This document shows, one piece after another, positions 1-8,656 of a DNA stretch of 64,000 nucleotides. Each line of letters opens with the position of its first letter. Position 1 is the stretch's first letter. Source of the stretch: Paraburkholderia guartelaensis (GTDB taxonomy: Bacteria; Pseudomonadota; Gammaproteobacteria; Burkholderiales; Burkholderiaceae). The notes beneath the pieces are model-generated. The model worked only from the letters and a program-made list of their open reading frames with translations, made no database searches and was not told the origin of the DNA. The position numbers were made by a program, and so were the translations under genes. The stretch is taken from NCBI RefSeq assembly GCF_004353905.1, contig NZ_SMOD01000023.1, positions 79,293-143,292 of the forward strand, given 5' to 3'.

Positions 1-741
1 GCGGCCAGCGGCGTGCGCGCGCTCATCAACTTCTCGGGCGGCCTGCGCCAGGACGCCTGCACGGGCTGGCAGAACAACCTGACCCAGGCATTCGGCAACT
101 ACGGCGGCAAGGCCCGCGTGGCCTCGCTCTGGCTCTACGGCGACAACGACTCGGTCTGGTCGCCCGATCTCGTCGCGAAGATGTTCGCCGCTTACCGCGA
201 CGCGCAGACGGGTGAGGATCGCCCGGCCGCGACGGCGAAGCTCGTGGACTTCGGCGCATACAAGAACGACGCGCATCGCCTCGTGGGCGATCGCGACGGC
301 GTGAAAGTCTGGTGGCCTACGGTCGAGGCGTTCCTCGCCAACCGCGGCCTGCCGACGGCGGTGCAGTATCGCGTGGCCGCGCCGGTCGCGCCCCGCGGCA
401 CCGGCTACGCGCAGATCGACTCGGTCGGCGCAGTGCCTTTCGTCGATCAGGCGGGCCGTGACGGTTATCGCAACTTCCTCAAGCAGTATCCGAGCCGCGC
501 CTTCGCCGTCTCCGACTCCGGCGCATGGTCGTGGGCCGAAGGCGGCGACAATCCGATGGCCGTGGCGATCTCGAACTGTGAAAAGCACAGTGCCGATCCT
601 TGCCGCCTCTATGCCGTCAACAACACGGTGGTCTGGAACAACGGCGGCACGCAGACCGCTCAGACCGGCGACAGCGACACGACGCGCGCCACGGCGGACA
701 ACACCACCGACGACAGCGACCACCCGCTGGCGAGCCGGTAA
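1..741 (+). CDS. dienelactone hydrolase-like alpha/beta hydrolase, 5' truncated
   Basis: Frame 1 is open from the first base of the window, so the N-terminus lies upstream. The visible 246 residues are the C-terminal part of an alpha/beta hydrolase. LWLYGDNDSVW looks like the strand and loop bearing the acid residue, and KNDAHRLV carries the probable catalytic His. The nucleophile elbow would lie before or at the window edge. After the His the protein has a further domain of about 140 residues and a Ser/Thr/Asp-rich tail. The substrate cannot be told. This is probably a dienelactone hydrolase family member. The family call is fairly good, the function is open. Confidence 0.6.
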   Translation, partial: AASGVRALINFSGGLRQDACTGWQNNLTQAFGNYGGKARVASLWLYGDNDSVWSPDLVAKMFAAYRDAQTGEDRPAATAKLVDFGAYKNDAHRLVGDRDGVKVWWPTVEAFLANRGLPTAVQYRVAAPVAPRGTGYAQIDSVGAVPFVDQAGRDGYRNFLKQYPSRAFAVSDSGAWSWAEGGDNPMAVAISNCEKHSADPCRLYAVNNTVVWNNGGTQTAQTGDSDTTRATADNTTDDSDHPLASR

Positions 742-1193
742 GGCGCGTTGCCCGGCGAGTGCCGGGCTCGAACTCTGCATCGCATCTGAAGCTTGCGGCC
801 CCAAAGCGGGCCGCTTTGCTTTTGTGCGTGGCGCTTTGCTTTCTGGTCGCCGCTGCCATCTCCTCGCACGCAATCTGCACACAAGACTCGTTGTGTTGCC
901 CGCTATCGTCTGACTTTCGTCCGCCTGCGCTGGCGGACGTGTCGCCAAAAATATCCGGCGCGCCGTCCCGCGTTCTGCAATTTCGCACCGGCGCACAGAT
1001 TTTTTGCATAAGGCGGGTTCACTTTGCCGTCGTCATCTCCGCGCATTTCTGGTCTTTCGTTTCCATCGGTCCGGAGTTGTGCCGAACAGCTCTAAACGCC
1101 GCGCCGCCGTGCGTTGGAGGCCGATTTTGGGGGTAGTGCATTGCGGCAGCTAACACGTTAATCTCGGTCCCGCTGTCGTATCGGGAGTCGTAT
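742..1193. other. intergenic region upstream of bioA
   Basis: No convincing gene is seen in these 452 bases. The stretch presumably holds the bio operon promoter. A GGGAG ribosome-binding site at 1183-1187 sits 6 nt before the TTG start of bioA. No clear BirA-type or BioR-type palindrome was recognised by eye. Confidence 0.5.
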
Positions 1194-2564
1194 TTGAATT
1201 CGCAATCTCATCTTGCCCGCGAAGATCGCGCCGCGACCGACTGGGTCGCTCGCAGCCTGCGCGCCGTGTGGCACCCCTGCACCCAGATGAAACATCACGA
1301 GCGCCTGCCGCTCGTGGCCGTCGCACGCGGCGAAGGCCCGTGGCTGCACGACCGCGAGGGCCGCCGTTATCTGGACGCGATCAGTTCGTGGTGGGTGAAC
1401 CTCTTCGGCCACGCCAATGCATCGATCAATGCCGCGCTCAAGGCGCAGCTCGACACGCTCGAGCACGTCATGCTCGCGGGTTGCACGCACGAGCCCGCCG
1501 TGGAGCTTGCCGAGCGGCTGTCGGCGCGCACGGGCGGCGTGCTCGGCCACGCGTTCTTCGCTTCCGATGGCGCGTCGGCCGTCGAAATCGCGCTGAAGAT
1601 GAGCTTCCATTCGTGGCGCAACCGCGGCGAGAGCGACAAGCGCGAATTCGTCTGCCTTGCCAACAGCTATCACGGCGAGACCATCGGCGCGCTCGGTGTG
1701 ACCGATGTGAAGCTCTTCAGGGATGCTTACGATCCGCTGCTGCATCACGCGCATGTGGTCGCTTCGCCCGACGCGCGCGCCGCGCAACCCGGTGAAACGG
1801 CGGCGGATGTCGCTGCCCGCGCGCTGGCCGATGTCGAGCGTCTTTTCATCGAGCGCGAGGGTCGTATCGCCGCGCTGATCGTCGAGCCGCTCGTGCAGTG
1901 CGCCGCCGGTATGGCGATGCACGACCCCGCGTATCTCAAGGGCCTACGCGCGCTGTGCGACCGCCATCGCGTTCACCTGATCGCCGATGAGATCGCCGTC
2001 GGCTGCGGGCGCACCGGCACGTTCTTCGCGTGCGAGCAGGCCGACATCTGGCCCGATCTCCTGACGCTCTCGAAGGGCATCAGCGGCGGCTATCTGCCGC
2101 TTTCGATCGTGCTGTCGCGCGACGCGATCTACGAGTCGTTCTACGACGACGACACGACGCGCGGCTTCCTTCATTCGCATTCGTACACGGGCAATCCGCT
2201 CGCGTGCCGCGCGGCGCTCGCCACGCTCGACTTGTTCGAGCGCGATGACGTGCTCGTCACGAACGCGCACAAATCGGCGCAACTGCGCGAATTGTTCGAT
2301 CCTCTCGCCGCGCATCCGCTCGTGCGCAACCTGCGCCAATGCGGGACGATTCTCGCGTTCGACGTGGCGCTCGCAGACCCGCAGCGCGCGGCGACGTTTT
2401 CGCGCCGCTTCTTCGAAAACGCACTGCAGCGCGAACTGCTGCTGCGCCCGATCGGCACGACGGTCTACGTCATGCCGCCATACATTCTGGATAACGAAAT
2501 GCAGGCGTTCCTCGCTGCACGCACGCGCGAGACTTTCGACGCCACCGTCGCGGAGGACCTCTGA
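1194..2564 (+). CDS. bioA: adenosylmethionine-8-amino-7-oxononanoate aminotransferase
   Basis: PLP-dependent class III aminotransferase that converts 7-keto-8-aminopelargonate to 7,8-diaminopelargonate, using S-adenosylmethionine as amino donor (biotin synthesis, cytosol). The 456 residues are full length. WHPCTQMK near the N-terminus, SYHGETIGALGVTD in the middle, LIADEIAVGCGRTG with the PLP-contacting Asp, and TLSKGISGGYLPLS with the Schiff-base Lys are all present. The start is TTG, chosen because GGGAG lies 6 nt upstream and no better start precedes the conserved WHPCTQ segment. It is the first gene of bioA-bioF-bioD-bioB, with one base between its stop and bioF. Confidence 0.95.
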   Translation: MNSQSHLAREDRAATDWVARSLRAVWHPCTQMKHHERLPLVAVARGEGPWLHDREGRRYLDAISSWWVNLFGHANASINAALKAQLDTLEHVMLAGCTHEPAVELAERLSARTGGVLGHAFFASDGASAVEIALKMSFHSWRNRGESDKREFVCLANSYHGETIGALGVTDVKLFRDAYDPLLHHAHVVASPDARAAQPGETAADVAARALADVERLFIEREGRIAALIVEPLVQCAAGMAMHDPAYLKGLRALCDRHRVHLIADEIAVGCGRTGTFFACEQADIWPDLLTLSKGISGGYLPLSIVLSRDAIYESFYDDDTTRGFLHSHSYTGNPLACRAALATLDLFERDDVLVTNAHKSAQLRELFDPLAAHPLVRNLRQCGTILAFDVALADPQRAATFSRRFFENALQRELLLRPIGTTVYVMPPYILDNEMQAFLAARTRETFDATVAEDL

Positions 2565-2565
2565 C

Positions 2566-3762
2566 ATGGCATTGCTCGACACCCTCGAACAGGGCTTGCG
2601 CGATATCGACGCGCGCGGCCTGCGCCGCCGCCGCCGCACCGCCGACACGCCTTGCAGCGCCCATATGCAGGTGGACGGCCGCGCGACGATCGGTTTTGCC
2701 AGCAACGACTATCTCGGTCTCGCCGGGCACCCGCAACTGGTCGCGGCCATCGCTGAAGGCGCGCAGCGTTACGGCGCGGGCAGCGGCGGCTCGCATCTGC
2801 TGGGCGGGCACTCGCGTGCGCACGCCCAGCTCGAAGACGATCTCGCGGCATTCGCGGGCACCTTCGTCGATGCGCCGCGCGCGCTGTACTTCAGCACCGG
2901 CTACATGGCGAACCTGGCCGTGCTCACGGCGCTCGCGGGGCGTGGCACGACGATCTTTTCCGATGCGCTCAACCACGCCTCGCTGATCGACGGTGCGCGG
3001 CTCTCACGCGCCGATATCCAGATCTATCCGCATGCCGACATGGCGGCGCTCGCCGCGATGCTCGAAGCCTCCGACGCGAGCGCAAAACTGATCGTGAGCG
3101 ACACGGTGTTCAGCATGGACGGCGACGTCGCGCCGCTCGCGCGTCTCGTCGAACTCGCGGAACAGCATGGCGCGTGGCTCGTGGTCGATGACGCGCACGG
3201 TTTCGGCGTACTGGGCCCGCAAGGCCGCGGCGCGCTAGCGCAAGCCGCGCTGCGCTCGGAGCATCTCGTGATGGTCGGCACGCTCGGGAAAGCCGCGGGC
3301 GTTTCGGGCGCGTTCATTTGCGCGCACGGCACCGTGATCGAATGGCTCGTGCAGCGTGCGCGCCCGTACATCTTCACCACGGCTTCGTCGCCGGCGGTTG
3401 CGCATGCGGTGTCCGCGAGCCTGCGCTTGATCGAAGGCGAGGAGGGCGACGCGCGCCGCGCGCATCTCAAGCATCTGATCGCGCGCACGCGTGCGCTGCT
3501 CAGCGATACCTGCTGGCAACCCGTCGATTCGCATACCGCCGTGCAGCCGCTCGTCATCGGCGCGAACGAGGCGACGCTCGCACTGCAGGCCACGCTCGAG
3601 CGCGACGGCCTGTGGGTACCTGCCATTCGGCCGCCGACCGTGCCCGAAGGCACCTCGCGCCTGCGCATTTCGCTCTCGGCTGCGCATTCGGATGCCGACC
3701 TCGATCAACTGAACGCATCGCTGCAACGCGCGAGCCTCGAAGCACAGGAGCTTGTGCAATGA
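2566..3762 (+). CDS. bioF: 8-amino-7-oxononanoate synthase
   Basis: PLP enzyme of the alpha-oxoamine synthase family. It condenses pimeloyl-ACP (or pimeloyl-CoA) with L-alanine to give 7-keto-8-aminopelargonate. The 398 residues are the usual length. The GSGGSHLLGGHS glycine-rich segment, VVDDAHGFGVLG with the PLP Asp, and VGTLGKAAGVSGAF with the catalytic Lys are visible. The ATG follows the bioA stop by one base. The stop overlaps the bioD start (ATGA), so translation is probably coupled along the operon. Confidence 0.96.
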   Translation: MALLDTLEQGLRDIDARGLRRRRRTADTPCSAHMQVDGRATIGFASNDYLGLAGHPQLVAAIAEGAQRYGAGSGGSHLLGGHSRAHAQLEDDLAAFAGTFVDAPRALYFSTGYMANLAVLTALAGRGTTIFSDALNHASLIDGARLSRADIQIYPHADMAALAAMLEASDASAKLIVSDTVFSMDGDVAPLARLVELAEQHGAWLVVDDAHGFGVLGPQGRGALAQAALRSEHLVMVGTLGKAAGVSGAFICAHGTVIEWLVQRARPYIFTTASSPAVAHAVSASLRLIEGEEGDARRAHLKHLIARTRALLSDTCWQPVDSHTAVQPLVIGANEATLALQATLERDGLWVPAIRPPTVPEGTSRLRISLSAAHSDADLDQLNASLQRASLEAQELVQ

Positions 3763-4469
3763 CGGTTTCGCTTTTCGTCACCGGCACCGATACCGAGATC
3801 GGCAAGACGTTCGTGAGCGCGGCGCTGTTGCGCGGCTTCGCCCACGCGGGGCTGCGCGCCACGGCGCTCAAGCCGATTGCCGCGGGCGCTTACGAGCGCG
3901 ATGGCGTGTGGCACAACGAGGACGCCGATCAGCTCGACGCCGCCGCGAGCGTGCTGCTGCCGCCCGAGATCCGCACGCCGTTTCTGCTCAAGGAGCCCGC
4001 TGCACCGCACATCGCCGCCGCGCTTGAAGGCGTGACGCTCGATATGGCGCGCATCGTCGATTGCTACGAGGCGGCCTGCGAGCGCGCGGATGCCATCGTC
4101 GTGGAAGGCGTGGGCGGTTTTCGCGTGCCTCTTACGCCGACCGAAGACACCGCCGATCTCGCCGTCGCGCTCGGTCTGCCCGTGGTGCTCGTGGTGGGCA
4201 TGCGCCTTGGCTGCATCAGCCACGCGCTGCTCACTGCCGAAGCGATTGCCGCGCGCGGATTGAAGCTCGCGGGCTGGGTCGCGAATCGTATCGACCCGGC
4301 CATGACGTTCCCCGAAGAAAACATCGCCGCGCTGCGCGAACGCCTCGCCGCGCAGTACGGCGCGCCGCTCGTCGGCGTCGTGCCGCATATGCGCGGTGCG
4401 AGCGCCGACGACGCTGCCGGACATCTGAACATCGATGCGTTGCTCGCGCGCTTGCGCGCCAACGCTTAA
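3759..4469 (+). CDS. bioD: dethiobiotin synthetase
   Basis: ATP-dependent carboxylase that closes the ureido ring of 7,8-diaminopelargonate to give dethiobiotin. The 236 residues begin with VTGTDTEIGKTFVSAAL, the family P-loop. KPIAAGA and VEGVGGFRVPL (substrate and Mg contacts) follow. The ATG overlaps the bioF stop by four bases, which fixes the start at 3759; a longer in-frame extension exists but would overlap bioF. It is the third gene of the bio operon. Confidence 0.95.
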   Translation: MTVSLFVTGTDTEIGKTFVSAALLRGFAHAGLRATALKPIAAGAYERDGVWHNEDADQLDAAASVLLPPEIRTPFLLKEPAAPHIAAALEGVTLDMARIVDCYEAACERADAIVVEGVGGFRVPLTPTEDTADLAVALGLPVVLVVGMRLGCISHALLTAEAIAARGLKLAGWVANRIDPAMTFPEENIAALRERLAAQYGAPLVGVVPHMRGASADDAAGHLNIDALLARLRANA

Positions 4470-4511
4470 CGCACAGTCAAGCACAGTCACGTAAAGAAGG
4501 ACCCCGACACC

Positions 4512-5597
4512 ATGACGCAAACCCACATCGACATCACCTCGCTGAAGGCCACCGCGCCGAGCGCCCAGGCCGCAGCCGAAGCCGCCGCACGCTGGAAAGT
4601 CGCCGACGTTGCCGCGCTCTACGAGCTGCCGTTCAACGACCTGATGTTCCGCGCGCAGCAGGTGCATCGCGAGCATTTCGACGCGAACGCCGTGCAGCTC
4701 TCTACGCTTCTCTCGATCAAGACCGGCGGCTGCGAGGAAGACTGCGCGTACTGCCCGCAATCGGCACATCACGACACGGAACTGGAAGCCGGCAAGCTGA
4801 TGGAAGTCGACGCCGTGTTGGTCGCGGCGCGCGCAGCCAAGGCAAACGGCGCGACGCGCTTTTGCATGGGTGCGGCGTGGCGCAATCCGAAGGATCGCCA
4901 CCTCGAGCCGATCAAGGACATGATCCGCGGCGTGAAGGCGATGGGTCTCGAAACCTGCGTGACGCTCGGCATGCTCGAAGATCACCAGGCGAAGGCGCTG
5001 GCCGACGCGGGCCTCGACTACTACAACCATAACCTCGATACGTCGCCGGAGTTCTACGGCAAGATCATTTCGACGCGCACCTACGAGGACCGCCTCGAGA
5101 CGCTCGAACGCGTACGAGACGCGGGCATCAACGTGTGCTGCGGCGGCATCGTCGGCATGGGCGAGTCACGTCGCGAGCGCGCGGGCCTGATCTCCCAGCT
5201 CGCGAACATGGAGCCGTATCCGGAGTCGGTGCCCATCAACAATCTCGTGCAGGTCACGGGCACGCCGCTCGAAGGTACGGAACCGATCGATCCGTTCGAA
5301 TTCGTGCGCACGATCGCGGTGGCGCGCATCACGATGCCCAAGGCGATGGTGCGTCTCTCGGCGGGCCGCGAGCAGATGGACGACGCGCTCCAGGCACTGT
5401 GCTTCATGGCGGGCGCGAACTCGATTTTCTACGGCGACCAGCTGCTCACCACGAGCAACCCGCAGGCGGAAGCCGACCGCAAGCTGCTGCAGCGTCTGGG
5501 CATCACGGCGCAGGCCGCGCAGCATCTGCCCGCCGACGACCACGATCATCACGACCATCACGGTCATTCACACGGCGGCTGCGGCCACTGCGAGTGA
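4512..5597 (+). CDS. bioB: biotin synthase
   Basis: Radical SAM enzyme that inserts sulfur into dethiobiotin. The 361 residues carry the 4Fe-4S motif CEEDCAYCPQS near residue 75. FCMGAAWRNPKDRH, NHNLDTSPEFY and CCGGIVGMGES follow, with the Cys and Arg ligands for the auxiliary cluster. The extreme C-terminus (about residues 341-361) is a His/Asp-rich tail ending in GGCGHCE. This is a lineage extension outside the catalytic barrel and could bind metal. It is the last gene of the bio operon, 42 bases after bioD and followed by a strong terminator. Confidence 0.96.
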   Translation: MTQTHIDITSLKATAPSAQAAAEAAARWKVADVAALYELPFNDLMFRAQQVHREHFDANAVQLSTLLSIKTGGCEEDCAYCPQSAHHDTELEAGKLMEVDAVLVAARAAKANGATRFCMGAAWRNPKDRHLEPIKDMIRGVKAMGLETCVTLGMLEDHQAKALADAGLDYYNHNLDTSPEFYGKIISTRTYEDRLETLERVRDAGINVCCGGIVGMGESRRERAGLISQLANMEPYPESVPINNLVQVTGTPLEGTEPIDPFEFVRTIAVARITMPKAMVRLSAGREQMDDALQALCFMAGANSIFYGDQLLTTSNPQAEADRKLLQRLGITAQAAQHLPADDHDHHDHHGHSHGGCGHCE

Positions 5598-5618
5598 CGT
5601 TTTGCACGTCGCCAAAAG

Positions 5619-5653
5619 CAAAAACGCCAGGCTGGGAAGCCTGGCGTTTTTTA
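5619..5653. terminator. bidirectional intrinsic terminator between bioB and cytX
   Basis: A stem of AACGCCAGGC paired with GCCTGGCGTT and a short loop has an A-run before it and a T-run after it. It can therefore stop transcription of both bioB (plus) and the convergent permease gene (minus). Confidence 0.85.
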
Positions 5654-5685
5654 TTGCCGAACGGAACTACGCGAAGTACGGCGCG

Positions 5686-7002
5686 TTACGCGTAAGCCGC
5701 GCGCCGGCGCCCCGCGAGCACGAGATAGCACAGCGCGCCGATCACGAGCGAAGGCAGCGTCGCGCCGAGGTTCGGCAGCCACTGGTTGAGCGCCTGATAC
5801 GCGCCGAACCCGACCACCCACGCGGCGAACGCGCTCACGTGCCAGCCGCCCGAATAGCCGTAGGCGCCGTTCAGATCGGCGAGTGCCTGCGTGTCGATGC
5901 GGCGGCGGCGCACGATGAAGTGATCGGCGAGCACTACGCCAAAGAGCGGCGCGAACACCGAGCCGATGAAGAGCAGGAAGTTCTCGTACTTCGCCATTGG
6001 CACGACGAGGCCGATCAGCGTGCACAGCGCGCCGAACGCCGCCGAGAGCCAGGGCACGCTGGCGCGCGTCCAGAACGTGCCGGTCGAGACCGCGGCCGAG
6101 TGGATATCGGCGAAGGCGTTGTCGATTTCGTCGATCAGCACGAGCAGCAGCGCGAGGCCGCCGCCGGCCTGCGCGAGCGCCGTGGTGAGGAGCGCGTCGC
6201 CGCCGCCCGCGGCGAGGCCATAGATCGCGCCGAGCGCATAGAACCACAGGTTCGCGATGCCATAGCCGAACAGCGTGCCGCGGAAGGTTTCGCCCGCTTT
6301 GCGGCCGAAACGCGTGTAGTCGGCGATGAGCGGCAGCCACGAGAGCGGCATCGCCACCACGAGGTCGATGGCGCTGCCAAACGGCATTTCGCCCGTGCCG
6401 GGGCGGCGCATCAGCGCGCCCAGGTCCTGCTTCACGAGCAGGCTCCACGTGAGCCAGGCCGCGCCCGCGAGCAGCAGCCAGATGCCCCACGTGCGCAGGA
6501 AGCGCCGCACGAACGAGAGCGGGCCGCTCACGGCGAGCAGCGTGGCGAGCACGCCGAAGATCACGGTCCAGACGAGCGGCATCGACAGGCCGAAGGCTTG
6601 TTTGGCGAGCGCATCGGCGGAATCGCGCATCACGATGATCTCGAACGAGCCCCAGCCCACGAGCTGCACCATGTTGATGACGGCCGGCACCGACACGCCG
6701 CGCACGCCGAGCGTCGGGCGCAGCGACGACATGGCGGCGAGGCCCGTGTCCGTGCCGATCACGCCCGCGAGCGCGAGCAGCACGACGCCGATCACGCTGC
6801 CGATGACGATGGCCAGGAGCGCATGGGGCAGCGAGAGGCCCGGTACGAGCAGCGCGCCCGCCTGCGCGACGAGCAGGCCGATGCCGAGCGAAAACCATAG
6901 CGCGAAGGCGTCGCCGGTGCGGAACTGGCGGCGCGCGTCGGGCACCGGCACGTTCGGCGCGTAGGTGGAGCCGGCATCGCCGGCGTGCGAATCTTGAGTC
7001 AT
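5686..7002 (-). CDS. cytX: NCS1-family permease, CytX-like (putative hydroxymethylpyrimidine transporter)
   Basis: A 438-residue inner-membrane protein with about twelve hydrophobic segments. It resembles the nucleobase:cation symporter-1 family and within it CytX-type permeases, which are proposed to import the thiamin pyrimidine moiety. Typical pieces are VQLVGWGSFEIIVM, IADYTRFGRKAGETFRGT and DEIDNAFADIHSAAVSTG. The ATG at 7002 is preceded by AGAGGAAAGCG, a good ribosome-binding site. The frame is open far upstream but those residues do not look coding. No THI-box/TPP riboswitch could be recognised in the leader, although such permeases often have one. The transported substrate is inferred from the family only. 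Confidence 0.75.
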   Translation of the reverse strand: MTQDSHAGDAGSTYAPNVPVPDARRQFRTGDAFALWFSLGIGLLVAQAGALLVPGLSLPHALLAIVIGSVIGVVLLALAGVIGTDTGLAAMSSLRPTLGVRGVSVPAVINMVQLVGWGSFEIIVMRDSADALAKQAFGLSMPLVWTVIFGVLATLLAVSGPLSFVRRFLRTWGIWLLLAGAAWLTWSLLVKQDLGALMRRPGTGEMPFGSAIDLVVAMPLSWLPLIADYTRFGRKAGETFRGTLFGYGIANLWFYALGAIYGLAAGGGDALLTTALAQAGGGLALLLVLIDEIDNAFADIHSAAVSTGTFWTRASVPWLSAAFGALCTLIGLVVPMAKYENFLLFIGSVFAPLFGVVLADHFIVRRRRIDTQALADLNGAYGYSGGWHVSAFAAWVVGFGAYQALNQWLPNLGATLPSLVIGALCYLVLAGRRRAAYA

Positions 7003-7227
7003 GTGGAACGCTTTCCTCTGTATCGTCTGTTTTGTCTGTTTTATCCGGGCGCTTTCGCTCGAGCGGCTGAGGCCGCGCCTCGCAGCGCGGCGCACGCTGT
7101 CATAATGCACGACTGCATCCGGTGCGGCGGGCCGTTTTGTGGCTCGGGCGCTGTGTCCCCGAATCTGCCACCGAATTTGCCACACACGAGCGGCCAGCCG
7201 GAAAGCCGTCATTATCGCGAAAACGTC

Positions 7228-8559
7228 ATGTTTGAAGAAACCCGTGCCAACGTCCCGCTCGCCGAACGGCTGCGCCCGCGCTCCATCGACGAGGTCATCG
7301 GCCAGAAGCATCTGCTCGGGCCCAACAAGCCGCTGCGCGTCGCGTTCGAGTCCGGCGAAGCGCATTCGATGATCCTCTGGGGGCCGCCGGGCGTGGGCAA
7401 GACCACGCTCGCGCGCCTCATGGCCGATGCTTTTCACGCGGAATTCATTGCGCTCTCGGCGGTACTTTCGGGCGTGAAGGACATCCGCGAGGCCGTGGAG
7501 CAGGCGCAGCTGCATCGCGCGCGTGGCCACCAGACGCTCGTGTTCGTCGACGAGGTCCATCGCTTCAACAAGAGCCAGCAAGACGCCTTCCTGCCGCATG
7601 TGGAGTCGGGCCTCTTCGTGTTCATCGGCGCGACGACGGAAAACCCGTCGTTCGAGGTGAACAGCGCATTGCTTTCTCGCGCCGCCGTGTACGTGCTCAA
7701 GAGCCTCGACGAGGAAGAGCAGGGCGAACTGCTCGCCCGTGCGAGCGAGGAACTGGGCGGCCTGACTTTCACGGACGAAGCGAAAAAGGCGTTGATCGGT
7801 TCCGCCGACGGCGACGGGCGCAAGCTCCTGAACAACCTCGAAATCGTCGCGCGTGCGGCCGCCCAGCAAAAGAAGACCGAGATCGACGGCGAGTTGCTCG
7901 GCAGCGCGCTGGCGGAGAACCTGCGCCGCTTCGACAAGGGCGGCGACGCGTTCTACGACCAGATCAGCGCGCTGCACAAGTCGGTGCGCGGCAGCAACCC
8001 GGACGGCGCGCTCTACTGGTTCTGCCGCATGCTCGACGGCGGCGCGGATCCGCGTTATCTCGCGCGGCGCATTGTGCGCATGGCGTGGGAGGACATCGGC
8101 TTGGCCGATCCGCGCGCCGGGCGCATCACGCTCGACGCCGCCGAAACCTACGAGCGCCTCGGCTCACCCGAAGGCGAACTCGCGCTCGCGCAGGCCGTGA
8201 TCTATCTGGCCGTCGCGCCGAAGTCGAACGCGGGCTACAACGCCTATAACGAGGCGCGGCGCTTCGTGAGCAAGGACCAGTCGCGCGCGGTGCCCATCCA
8301 TCTGCGCAATGCGCCGACGAAGCTCATGAAGGAACTGGGCTACGGCCACGAATACCGCTACGCGCACGACGAACCCGACGCCTACGCGGCCGGCGAGACC
8401 TATCTGCCCGATGGCATGCGCGAGCCGCGCTGGTATCAACCCACGCCGCGCGGGCTGGAGGGCAAGATCGGCGAAAAGCTCGCGCGTCTGGCCGACCTCG
8501 ACGCGCAATGGCGCGAGGAACACCGCGATGAACTCCGCGAGAGGAAGCGCAAGGGCTGA
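7228..8559 (+). CDS. rarA: replication-associated recombination protein A (RarA/MgsA AAA+ ATPase)
   Basis: AAA+ ATPase of the clamp-loader group that acts at stalled replication forks. The 443 residues include Walker A GPPGVGKTT, Walker B LVFVDEVHRFNKSQQD, sensor 1 GATTENPSFEVN and the C-terminal tetramerisation part (FYDQISALHKSVRGSNPDGALYW marks the family). The ATG at 7228 starts MFEETRANVPLAERLRP, where family similarity begins. It is divergent from cytX and just upstream of serS. Confidence 0.93.
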   Translation: MFEETRANVPLAERLRPRSIDEVIGQKHLLGPNKPLRVAFESGEAHSMILWGPPGVGKTTLARLMADAFHAEFIALSAVLSGVKDIREAVEQAQLHRARGHQTLVFVDEVHRFNKSQQDAFLPHVESGLFVFIGATTENPSFEVNSALLSRAAVYVLKSLDEEEQGELLARASEELGGLTFTDEAKKALIGSADGDGRKLLNNLEIVARAAAQQKKTEIDGELLGSALAENLRRFDKGGDAFYDQISALHKSVRGSNPDGALYWFCRMLDGGADPRYLARRIVRMAWEDIGLADPRAGRITLDAAETYERLGSPEGELALAQAVIYLAVAPKSNAGYNAYNEARRFVSKDQSRAVPIHLRNAPTKLMKELGYGHEYRYAHDEPDAYAAGETYLPDGMREPRWYQPTPRGLEGKIGEKLARLADLDAQWREEHRDELRERKRKG

Positions 8560-8656
8560 AACGCCCTGAATAACGATGATGCCTGCCGCGCCGGGCTGCC
8601 CCGGCCGGTGCGCTAAAATCGTCCCTTCACACAACGAAACTGCGTCTCACAATCCC

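Noticed and set aside
3705..5030. 441-residue minus-strand frame across bioD and bioB
   Set aside because: It runs antisense to two well-defined genes with full motifs. No family features of its own.
5602..6900. 432-residue plus-strand frame opposite the CytX-like permease
   Set aside because: Composition is an Arg/His/Glu/Ala mix typical of the antisense of GC-rich genes. The minus frame has clear NCS1 motifs and a good start.
7003..7227. TPP riboswitch upstream of the CytX-like gene
   Set aside because: Looked for because such transporters are often thiamin-regulated, but the conserved CUGAGA and GGGUGC boxes are not present in the right order on the minus strand.
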